Positions 35,095 to 42,014 of a DNA stretch of 64,000 nt are shown here, piece after piece; within the stretch, counting starts at the first letter, position 1, and every line of letters begins with the position of its first letter. Made by a program: the position numbers and the translations under genes. Source of the DNA: Christensenellaceae bacterium Phil1 (GTDB lineage Bacteria > Bacillota > Clostridia > Christensenellales > CAG-138); NCBI GenBank assembly GCA_001940855.1, contig MSGS01000075.1:62001-126000 (forward strand), written 5' to 3'. The notes below the pieces were generated by a model, which saw nothing but the letters and a program-made list of their open reading frames with translations, was not told the origin of the DNA and made no database searches.

Positions 35095-35592
35095 ATGCCG
35101 CGGGAAAGCACGGCCTGCTTCACGGGACACAGGCCGGAAAAGCTGCCGTGGGGATATAACGAAGCAGACATGCGTTGTTTCGTGCTGAAGGCGGAGCTTA
35201 GCAAAATGATACTTCAGGCATACGGCTGCGGATACACGCACTTTATCGCCGGCGGGGCGCTGGGCGCGGATATGTACGCAGCGGAGGCGGTGCTGGAATT
35301 AAAGCGAACTCATACGGACATAACGCTTGAGCTTGCGCTGCCATTCCCAACGTTCAACATGAACCTTAGGGGGGAGCTTAGGGAGCGGTTCGATACGATA
35401 GTGCTGCGCGCGGACAAGGCAACCGTGTGCGCGGAAAGCTACACGCCGTATTCATACATGCGCCGCAACGCATACATGGTTGATTCAAGCGGGCTTTTGA
35501 TTGCCATATACGACCACCGTCCGGGCGGAACGAAGAACACCGTTGAATACGCCCGCAAAAAAGGGCGCGGCATTTGGCTGCTGCACCCATAA
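35095..35592 (+). CDS. SLOG/YpsA-like DUF1273 family protein
   Basis: A 165-residue protein with the DUF1273/YpsA pattern: ACFTGHRPEKLPWGY at the start, FIAGGALGADMYAAEAVLEL and the late DSSGLLIAIYDHRPGGTKNTVEYA. The fold is the SLOG (SMF/DprA-LOG) Rossmann type, thought to bind nucleotide-like ligands; YpsA of Bacillus affects cell division and stress. Its start is 1 base after the DUF2804 stop without a strong ribosome site, suggesting coupled translation. An in-frame TTG 30 bases earlier would overlap DUF2804 and is less likely. Confidence 0.85.
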   Translation: MPRESTACFTGHRPEKLPWGYNEADMRCFVLKAELSKMILQAYGCGYTHFIAGGALGADMYAAEAVLELKRTHTDITLELALPFPTFNMNLRGELRERFDTIVLRADKATVCAESYTPYSYMRRNAYMVDSSGLLIAIYDHRPGGTKNTVEYARKKGRGIWLLHP

Positions 35593-35621
35593 CATTAAAG
35601 CACAGGAGAAGAAAAGGCATT

Positions 35622-37541
35622 ATGCCAATAATATCGGCACACGACTTAAAAAAGGAATTTGTGGAAAGGCTGCTTTTTGACGGCGTTTCCTTTGAAATAG
35701 GCGAAAAGGACAGGGTTGGCTTAGTCGGCGTGAACGGCTGCGGCAAAACCACGCTGTTCCGCATACTGCTTGGGGAGGAAGGTTACGACGCGGGCGAGCT
35801 TTTCCGCGCGAAAAACGCCCGCATAATGAGCATGACCCAGACCATTGCGGACACCAACCAAACCGTATACGGCGCAACGCTTGAAGCCTTCCGGCCGCTT
35901 ATGGACGCAGAGGAGGAGCTGAAGCGGGTTGATGCGGAACTTGCCAGTGCCGAAGGAGAGCGGCTGAATACGCTTATAAAGCGCCAGCATGCGCTGAGGG
36001 AAGAATATGAGTTCAACGGCGGCATGACATACCGAAGCCGCACCCGCTCCGCGCTAATGGGCCTTGGGTTCACGGAGGAGGAGCTGACAAAGCGCCTTGG
36101 GGACATGAGCGGCGGGCAGCGCAACAAGGCGCAGCTTGCAAAGGTGCTTTTAAGCGGGGCGCAATTACTGCTGCTGGACGAACCCACAAACCATCTGGAC
36201 ATGGACTCGATAGCATGGCTTGAGGACTTTCTTAAAGCTTATCAGGGCGCGTTCATAGTAATATCGCACGACAGATATTTTCTGGACGCGGTTACGCGCC
36301 GCACAATGGAAATAAAGAACACCCGCTTTTTTGTAAGCGAGGGCAACTACACCCGCCACCGCGAGCTGATGGCGGACGAGCAGGAGATGCTGCGCCGCCG
36401 CTACGTAAATACGCAGAAGGAGATACGCCGCATAGAGGGCATAGTGGAGCAGCAGCGCCGCTGGGGGCAGGAGCACAATTTTATAACCGCCGCCAGCAAG
36501 CAGAAGCAGGCCGATAAGCTGCGCGCAACGCTTGTTGCGCCGGAACGGAATACGGACAGCATACATTTCCGCTTCCATGCTGATGCGGTAAGCGGCAACG
36601 ACGTGGTTGTTGCAAAGGGCTTAGCGAAGCGGTTTGACAAAAGCGTTTTTTGCAATGCGGATTTGCTTATCAAAAAGGGCGAACGTGTATTCCTGCTTGG
36701 GCCGAACGGCTGCGGCAAAACAACGCTGCTGAAAATACTTATGGGCAAGCTTAAGCCGGATGCGGGCTCATATTACCTTGGCGCGAACGTACACCCGGGG
36801 TATTACGAGCAGAACGCCGCGGGGCTTAGCGGAGAGGTTACGGCGATAGAGGAAATACGCAACAGCTATCCCCGCATGAGCGATACGGAGATACGCTGTG
36901 CGCTGGCGGCGTTCCTGTTCCGCGGGGACGATGTGTTCAAGCCGCTTGAAAAGCTTTCGGGCGGTGAGGTGGCGCGGGTGAAGCTGTTAAAACTGATGCT
37001 GAGCGGATCCAACCTTTTGCTGCTTGACGAACCAACGAACCATCTGGACATAGATTCGCGGGAGGCGCTTGAAGACGCGCTTGAAGAATACGAAGGCACC
37101 ATGCTCATCGTTACGCACGACCGTTATCTTGTTGAGCGGCTTGCGGACAGGGTGCTGAGCATGACGGAAAGCGGCATAGAAAGCTACATTGGCGGCTACG
37201 CGGACTACATTGCCGCCAAGCAGGAGCGCGAAGCGAAGGCGGCCGCCGAAAAGCCCGCGCAGCGTTCACAGGCGGGCGAAGATTACCGCGCCAAGCGCGA
37301 ACGCCAAAGCGCCATAAACCGCGCAAGCGGGGAATTAAGGCGCGCGGAGGACAGGGTGAACGCGGCGGAAGAGGAACTGAGCAGGCTTGAAGAAAAGCTG
37401 GCAAGTCCCGACGTTGCCACCAATTACGTTAAGGCGGCGGAACTCAGCCGCACCATAGACGAAAAGAAGGCGCAGCTCGACAAGCTCTATTCCCAATGGG
37501 AACAGGCGCAGGAGGCGCTGGATGGGCTGGAAAACGGGTAA
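35622..37541 (+). CDS. ABC-F family ATPase
   Basis: A 639-residue soluble protein with two ABC ATPase domains and no membrane helices. Walker A is GVNGCGKTT (36-44) and again GPNGCGKTT; the signature/Walker B pairs are MSGGQRNKAQLAKVLLSG with LLLLDEPTNHLD, and LSGGEVARVKLLKLMLSG with LLLLDEPTNHLD. A charged interdomain linker and a C-terminal coiled coil (about 550-639) complete the ABC-F plan (EttA/Uup/YdiF-like). These proteins act at the ribosomal E site; some confer antibiotic resistance. Start chosen at 35622 after AGGAGAAG. It overlaps no gene and follows the YpsA-like gene by 29 bases. Confidence 0.94.
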   Translation: MPIISAHDLKKEFVERLLFDGVSFEIGEKDRVGLVGVNGCGKTTLFRILLGEEGYDAGELFRAKNARIMSMTQTIADTNQTVYGATLEAFRPLMDAEEELKRVDAELASAEGERLNTLIKRQHALREEYEFNGGMTYRSRTRSALMGLGFTEEELTKRLGDMSGGQRNKAQLAKVLLSGAQLLLLDEPTNHLDMDSIAWLEDFLKAYQGAFIVISHDRYFLDAVTRRTMEIKNTRFFVSEGNYTRHRELMADEQEMLRRRYVNTQKEIRRIEGIVEQQRRWGQEHNFITAASKQKQADKLRATLVAPERNTDSIHFRFHADAVSGNDVVVAKGLAKRFDKSVFCNADLLIKKGERVFLLGPNGCGKTTLLKILMGKLKPDAGSYYLGANVHPGYYEQNAAGLSGEVTAIEEIRNSYPRMSDTEIRCALAAFLFRGDDVFKPLEKLSGGEVARVKLLKLMLSGSNLLLLDEPTNHLDIDSREALEDALEEYEGTMLIVTHDRYLVERLADRVLSMTESGIESYIGGYADYIAAKQEREAKAAAEKPAQRSQAGEDYRAKRERQSAINRASGELRRAEDRVNAAEEELSRLEEKLASPDVATNYVKAAELSRTIDEKKAQLDKLYSQWEQAQEALDGLENG

Positions 37542-37611
37542 TCAGCTTATGAAAGCGTACACTTTCTCCATCTGCGGATTGTCCGCGGGAGAATAGCCGC
37601 GGCGCTTGGCG

Positions 37612-37865
37612 GCTTTTAGCTTCACCCCTTTCGGCACTCCGTACCACTTTCCCCGCTTGCGGGGACAGCTTTTGGGGCGGAGTTCTGCAACGCCAAAAGG
37701 CTCCCCGGACGGGGAGCTGTCAGCGAAGCTGACTGAGGGGTTGACGTAAATAAGTGCAGTTCCGTTACAACCCCTCCGGCTTTTGCTTCGCAAAACCCAC
37801 CTCCCCTTTCAGGGCAGGCTCAATATGGGAGTTTGTGCAGCGCTCAAAAGGCTTCCTCATTGAGG
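37612..37865. repeat. REP-like GC-rich repeat island
   Basis: This gene-free stretch holds CTTTCCCCGCTTGCGGGGACAGC, then GGCTCCCCGGACGGGGAGCTGTC...GACTGAGGGGTT, and its partner AACCCCTCCGGC...CACCTCCCCTTTCAGGGCAGGC, the same words as at 21.2-21.8 kb. No coding signal is seen from 37542 to 38019. Confidence 0.6.
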
Positions 37866-38019
37866 GAGTCAATACTCACCAATAAAGGACCACAACCAAA
37901 GGAGCGGCATATGCTAAGTTACATCAAATTAAGGATGGCATGATGGGCGCGGGGCTATCGGTAAACGGTCTTGCGCCGCAAGGATGGCAAAACATACTTT
38001 ATTCGATAGGAGTATCATC

Positions 38020-38664
38020 ATGAACATTCAGGATAACATACTTAAACAATATCTGAAAAACGTCTATTTCGTATGCGGCACGGCATGCGGCGGCAAAAGC
38101 ACGCTCAGCCGCGCGCTGGTCGAAAAACACGGCTTTTTGCTCTATGATGCCGACGCGCGCTTTGATGAGCATATAGCGCTGTCCGCCCCCGTTGCTCAGC
38201 CGTCTATGAACAGGCGCTTTGCATCGGCGGACGAGTTCTTCGGCAGGAGCGAGGAAGAATATCTAAGCTGGCTTGAGGGCAACAACCGCGAACAGCTCGG
38301 CTTTATTCTGCTTGACCTTATCCGCCTGAGCAAAAAGCGCAAAGTGGTGTGCGACGCCCATTTCACGCCGGAGCAAATTAAAGCGCTTACCGAACCGGAA
38401 CGGGTGCTGTTCCTTATAAAGGAGCCTAAAAACCTGATAGACGATTACTGCGGCAGGCCGGATCACGAGGGCTTCACGCGCTTCATAAGCAGCGCATCCG
38501 ATCCCACTGCGGCAAAGCGGCGCTGCAACGCCGTGCTTGAGCGGCTCAATTGCGCGGTATACGACAGTATAAAGCGCAGCGGCTGTTTTTACATTGAACG
38601 CGATGCGTCAAGCACCGTTGAACGCACGCTGAAAACGGCGGAAGAATACTTTGGCTTAACATAA
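38020..38664 (+). CDS. P-loop kinase-like protein
   Basis: A 214-residue protein with an N-terminal Walker A-type loop, FVCGTACGGKST (near residues 17-28), followed by KHGFLLYDADARFDEH, the layout of small nucleoside or shikimate-type kinases and of AAA_33 proteins. The substrate cannot be named. The ATG at 38020 is preceded by ATAGGAG with 7-base spacing. It lies alone between two REP-like repeat islands just upstream of the ICE. Confidence 0.7.
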   Translation: MNIQDNILKQYLKNVYFVCGTACGGKSTLSRALVEKHGFLLYDADARFDEHIALSAPVAQPSMNRRFASADEFFGRSEEEYLSWLEGNNREQLGFILLDLIRLSKKRKVVCDAHFTPEQIKALTEPERVLFLIKEPKNLIDDYCGRPDHEGFTRFISSASDPTAAKRRCNAVLERLNCAVYDSIKRSGCFYIERDASSTVERTLKTAEEYFGLT

Positions 38665-38667
38665 AAC

Positions 38668-38815
38668 CAAAAGGCGCCCCGGCCGGGGAGCTGGCTGTGA
38701 GCGATAGCGAACAGACTGAGGGGGAATATCTCACGACACTTGGCATCTTTGAGCAGTTCCCCTTTCGTCACGGCTGCGCCGCGACACTTTCCCCGTAAAC
38801 GGGGACAGCTTTTAT
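38668..38815. repeat. REP-like repeat next to the ICE boundary
   Basis: AAGGCGCCCCGGCCGGGGAGC...CAGACTGAGGGGG and GTTCCCCTTTCG...CTTTCCCCGTAAACGGGGACAGC are an inverted relative of the module at 21246-21395. It is the last clearly chromosomal-type sequence before the integrase. Confidence 0.6.
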
Positions 38816-38868
38816 TCTATAATAACACTTTATCTGATTTTTGATTATCTTCTTGTAAGTTCTCATTT

Positions 38869-38998
38869 GCCGATAAAGCCTTATTTTACAGGCTTTGTCG
38901 GCATTTTGAGTTGCGGGGGATACTCACATATACCCTCAAAAGTTTTTGTGTTTTTGCTTTGAGAGGTAGTAAAAGAGTAGTAAACCGTTCCCTTGCCA
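38869..38998. other. Probable ICE left-end region
   Basis: Downstream of the integrase stop lie a 12-bp stem (GCCGATAAAGCC/GGCTTTGTCGGC, 38869-38902) followed by ATTTT on the + strand, and the direct repeats GTAGTAAA within GGTAGTAAAAGAGTAGTAAAC (about 38966-38986), which may be integrase arm-binding sites. The exact att core cannot be set because the right end is outside the window. Confidence 0.45.
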
Positions 38999-40189
38999 CT
39001 ATGCCGCAAGCCGTTCCATTTCGGCCTTTGCGGACGCGAAAGTAGCGTGTGCGTAATAGTTCAGCGTCATTGTGATATTGGAATGTCCCATGATGTATTG
39101 CAAGGCTTTGGGGTTCATTCCGGCGTTTGCCAAGTTGGTACAGAACGTATGACGCAACGTGTGGGGCGTTACCTTTTCCAACTTTTCGTTGTGCTGCTTG
39201 TTGTACTTTTTCAAAAGCCCCCGAAGCATACTACTGTAATCTACCGCCACTTTCGGCTGCCCGTTCTTTTTCAGAAACAGGAAGCCGCCATAGCCGCCAA
39301 TCACAACAGGCGTTGCCGCCTTGCGCCGTTTCTGTACCCGTCCAAACGCTTCATATACGCTTGCGTTCATCGGGATTTGCCTAATGCCGCTTTTCGTCTT
39401 TGGCGTTTCGATGTAGTAGCCCGTTTCCGTATTCCTCAAAAGCTGATGGTCGATAAGGATTGTCCTGCCCTCAAAATCCAAATTGCTGTCCGTCAAGCCG
39501 CACAGTTCAGAAATGCGAAGCCCCGTCCCCAATAAAATCACAAGTTCATCATAATACTTTTGATAGGTGGGGTCGTCCTGCACAAAGGACAATAAACTTG
39601 CTTCCTGCTCCGGGGTCAAAGGGGTTTTCGGCTCGGTGTCGTCCTCAATGACGGTATTAAGCTGAAAGTCAAAAGGATTTTTCCGTATGCAATCGTCCTG
39701 TACTGCCGTATAGAACGCTGCTTTTAGAGAACGCTTGTCGTTGCTGATGGTCTTATAAGCAATCCCTTTTTCTTTCATTCTCAACGCCCATTCTTTCGCG
39801 TCGGACAGCTTAACGCTGTCAATGCTCATTCCTCCAAGCCTATCATCCTGCAATAGCTTCATCAAGCGGTTGCGGCTTATTACGGTGTTTGGCCGGACAT
39901 TCCCCCGGTGGCGTATCTGCTTTGCGTAAAGCTGACAGACAGTCATTTTCTTTCCTATCGTGTCTATACCGTCGTCAAGGTCTTTTTGGATTTCCTTTTC
40001 CTTTTCTCGAAGCGATATATCATCACGTTTTCCGGCCGGGGTCTTATCGGTAGGCACTAACTTCCACGCATAGACAAATTGCACTTTCCCCATAGGGTCG
40101 GTGTACTTGTAAGCATACCTCCCGTCTTTTCTCTGGCTCTCTCCGGATTGCAAAATACGGTTTTTGCTATCCCGTCTTTTCTCTGACAT
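38999..40189 (-). CDS. int: Tyrosine recombinase/integrase, Tn916 Int type
   Basis: A 396-residue tyrosine recombinase. The N-terminal arm-binding domain (DGRYAYKYTDPMGKVQFVYAWKLV) and the SLREKEKEIQKDLDDGI segment are typical of Tn916 integrase. The catalytic residues are visible: Arg225 in GTGLRISELCG, HTLRH (His343, Arg346), GHS (His369) and Tyr379 in LNYYAH. It excises and integrates the ICE with help of Xis. It lies at the left end with its stop facing the chromosome, next to xis. Confidence 0.96.
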   Translation of the reverse strand: MSEKRRDSKNRILQSGESQRKDGRYAYKYTDPMGKVQFVYAWKLVPTDKTPAGKRDDISLREKEKEIQKDLDDGIDTIGKKMTVCQLYAKQIRHRGNVRPNTVISRNRLMKLLQDDRLGGMSIDSVKLSDAKEWALRMKEKGIAYKTISNDKRSLKAAFYTAVQDDCIRKNPFDFQLNTVIEDDTEPKTPLTPEQEASLLSFVQDDPTYQKYYDELVILLGTGLRISELCGLTDSNLDFEGRTILIDHQLLRNTETGYYIETPKTKSGIRQIPMNASVYEAFGRVQKRRKAATPVVIGGYGGFLFLKKNGQPKVAVDYSSMLRGLLKKYNKQHNEKLEKVTPHTLRHTFCTNLANAGMNPKALQYIMGHSNITMTLNYYAHATFASAKAEMERLAA

Positions 40190-40267
40190 TGTGTCATGCT
40201 CCTTTCCATGACGGAAAGAACCTTGATATGCCTGTACCTATTGTACCACATTCAAGGCTCGATTGCA

Positions 40268-40471
40268 CTATATAACTTCCAATGTGTCGATGATTTTTTC
40301 AAACTGCTTGCGCTTGATTTGAATACGGTTGCCGTTCATAATCACCCAACCTGTACCCGTATTTTCTTCTGCCAACTTCCGCAACTTGTTTTCGCCAATG
40401 CGGAAGTATTTAGACGCTTCCTCAATCGTCAGCGTGTATTTTTCCCAAATGGGAACGTCAGTAATATTCAT
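40268..40471 (-). CDS. xis: Excisionase, Tn916 Xis type
   Basis: A 67-residue winged-helix excisionase. [18 protein letters not shown] and [11 protein letters not shown] and [16 protein letters not shown] match Tn916 Xis almost throughout. It bends DNA at the element ends and directs Int towards excision. A Met one codon upstream (40474) is possible, but spacing from GGGGG favours 40471. It is 78 bases upstream of int on the same strand. Confidence 0.93.
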   Translation of the reverse strand: MNITDVPIWEKYTLTIEEASKYFRIGENKLRKLAEENTGTGWVIMNGNRIQIKRKQFEKIIDTLEVI

Positions 40472-40489
40472 CATAAATCCCCCTTTCGA

Positions 40490-40870
40490 TGGGATAGAAA
40501 AAGTTAGTTGAACAAATAAAAACTATGCAAAGCGGGCGGTTGTCAGCACAACGCCACGGGAGTTTCACCCCTGCCCGTTAAGGCAGCCCTACCCAATGCC
40601 TGCGACGCTTTTAACGCTCGGACTATGGCTATAAGGGAGTATCAATGTCCCGCCTGTACGTCGTCGCCCGCAAGCCGCTACGCTTGCTTTGCGGCGTTGG
40701 TAGTTCTCGCTCGTTCCCCGTTGGGGGAAGTCATGGCGTACCCGCCGTATGGCTCGGTACAGTCGGAATGTACCCGCTTGCACTTTATACTGCGCCGCCG
40801 TTATCTTGCGCCGCTTTCTTTGACAAGGTACGATAGATACCGGGCTATGAGAGGACGCCCGGTATCAGCC
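40490..40870 (-). ncRNA. Gene-free, strongly structured ICE region; candidate regulatory RNA
   Basis: No convincing ORF occupies 40475-40872. Read on the minus strand, it offers several short GC stems: ATACCGGGC/GCCCGGTAT (about 40838-40867), TTCCCC/GGGGAA with a CAAC loop, GCCGC/GCGGC, and CTGCC/GGCAG followed by GGGGTGAAACTCCC. It lies between the HTH protein and xis, so a 5' leader or an independent RNA controlling xis-int is possible. No known RNA family is recognised. Confidence 0.35.
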
Positions 40871-40872
40871 CG

Positions 40873-41112
40873 TCAATCCACCCGGAATGTGAGGATTTTG
40901 GTTATCAGCTTCGTTTCCAATCTGCGGCGCAATTCCACATCTACATAAGAACGGGTTTCGCCGTAACTGTCCGTATGTTCCAACATGGACAGCTTGGTAA
41001 TGTAGCTTGCGTAATGCTTTAGTACCGCGTTGATGGCCTCCACGTCGCCCGCCGCTGCCGCTTGAATGACGGGAAAAGGCAACAGACGCATTTGCTTATT
41101 ATTTGGTTTCAT
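40873..41112 (-). CDS. HTH-domain conjugative element regulator (Tn916 Orf8-like)
   Basis: A 79-residue protein with the pattern of small helix-turn-helix proteins that accompany the sigma-like regulator in Tn916-family elements: LPFPVIQAAAAGDVEAINAVLKHYASYITKLS and YVDVELRRRLETKLITKIL. These resemble the N-terminal region of sigma factors. The ATG at 41112 follows GGAGG and overlaps the end of the sigma-like gene, so the pair is co-translated. Confidence 0.85.
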   Translation of the reverse strand: MKPNNKQMRLLPFPVIQAAAAGDVEAINAVLKHYASYITKLSMLEHTDSYGETRSYVDVELRRRLETKLITKILTFRVD

Positions 41113-41527
41113 CTGCGTTTCCTCCAATCAGTTTTTTAAGCAGCTTCAAGGTGCTTGTCCGGCGGTATGTAACAGAACGGCGTATCATGTTCAGCTTTTG
41201 CGCAATCTCATAGTCAGACATTTCAAGGAAGTAAAACAGCAAAATGATTTCCTGCTTGTCCTTTGGAAGTGCGGCTATCGCTTCTGCAAGCTCCGCGTCC
41301 TCCACATAAACGGTACAGCCCAAAATCTGAAATGCGTTGTCCTCAAAATATCTGTCGTAGGTGGCAAGCTGCTCCATCGCCTCAACAGGGAGTTCCGACA
41401 ACGGGATTTCCCGGCTCTTGCGCCTTGCAATCTCGTCAAGGTAGTCCCTCGCCTCGTTCCGCAATACCGTCTTACAAAACGTATCAAAAATGCGGCGTAC
41501 ATCGTCCTCGCGGGTGTTCGGGGTCAT
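41099..41527 (-). CDS. Sigma-70-like regulator of the ICE (Tn916 Orf7-like)
   Basis: A 142-residue protein with a C-terminal sigma region 4-like helix-turn-helix: ALPKDKQEIILLFYFLEMSDYEIAQKLNMIRRSVTYRRTSTLKLLKKL. The family counterpart in Tn916 is Orf7, part of the regulatory cascade leading to transfer. The ATG at 41527 is 7 bases after GGGGG. A 21-bp sequence shared with the mobC upstream region lies just ahead (41563-41583). Confidence 0.85.
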   Translation of the reverse strand: MTPNTREDDVRRIFDTFCKTVLRNEARDYLDEIARRKSREIPLSELPVEAMEQLATYDRYFEDNAFQILGCTVYVEDAELAEAIAALPKDKQEIILLFYFLEMSDYEIAQKLNMIRRSVTYRRTSTLKLLKKLIGGNADETK

Positions 41528-41562
41528 ACGCACACCCCCTTTGACGGGGCTGCGCTTTCTGT

Positions 41563-41583
41563 CCCTCTCACTACTAATACGGT
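41563..41583 (-). promoter_or_regulatory. Conserved 21-bp upstream element, copy A
   Basis: On the minus strand this reads ACCGTATTAGTAGTGAGAGG followed by G, identical to 47221-47241 on the + strand. Both copies lie 35 to 95 bases ahead of an ICE regulatory or mobilisation gene and both are preceded by TTTGCC(C/T)AAACGGGG, so a shared promoter or activator site is likely. Confidence 0.55.
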
Positions 41584-41660
41584 CGGCAACCCCCGTTTGG
41601 GCAAAGTCGCCGCCAAAAAAATGAAAAAAATTTTTTCGCGTGTCAATTTGACCGTCCTCC

Positions 41661-41694
41661 TAATTCGATTTTTTGAAATGGGAAAATCGAATTA
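41661..41694. promoter_or_regulatory. 12-bp perfect inverted repeat
   Basis: TAATTCGATTTT (41661-41672) and AAAATCGAATTA (41683-41694) are separated by 10 bases. The A/T-rich dyad lies upstream of the sigma-like gene and could be an operator. Confidence 0.45.
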
Positions 41695-41727
41695 AGCGGC
41701 GGTGAACGGCAACCGGGGGAAAAGAAA

Positions 41728-41967
41728 AAGGCGCACAAACAGACATAAAAATCTGCTTGTGCGCCTTGCGTTAGGGCATAAAAAGATAAGCGGACGCTAC
41801 CGGGCGGCACGTCCGCCTGTAAAACAAAAGCAAATGTGCGCCCGAAATAAAAACCGGGGGCATAGGCTGCCGCTATGAAAGCAATCCGGCGTTTGGCTGT
41901 TTTCCTGCCGCCTGCCGTTCTTCTTGGGAAAGAAAAAGGGCGGCGGGACATTTATGCCTCGTCGCCC
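41728..41967 (-). terminator. Three tandem terminators after the DGR target gene
   Basis: Three hairpins follow the target gene on the minus strand, each with a downstream T-rich run: 41938-41967 (GGGCG/CGCCC, then TTTTTCTTT), 41790-41816 (GCGGACG/CGTCCGC, then TTATCTTTTT) and 41728-41767 (AAGGCGCACAA/TTGTGCGCCTT, then TTTTTCTTTT). They should insulate the sigma-like, xis and int genes from DGR transcription. Confidence 0.7.
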
Positions 41968-42014
41968 TTGCGGTACAACTGCGCTCCGCGTTGCGGTCTT
42001 GCCGGACGGTTTAA

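Noticed and set aside
38020..38664. Chloramphenicol or aminoglycoside phosphotransferase
   Set aside because: Only the P-loop is shared; no diagnostic resistance-enzyme motif is visible, so it is left as a kinase-like protein.
38816..38998. tRNA gene as ICE attachment site
   Set aside because: No cloverleaf or T-loop (GTTCRA) pattern is present in this stretch.
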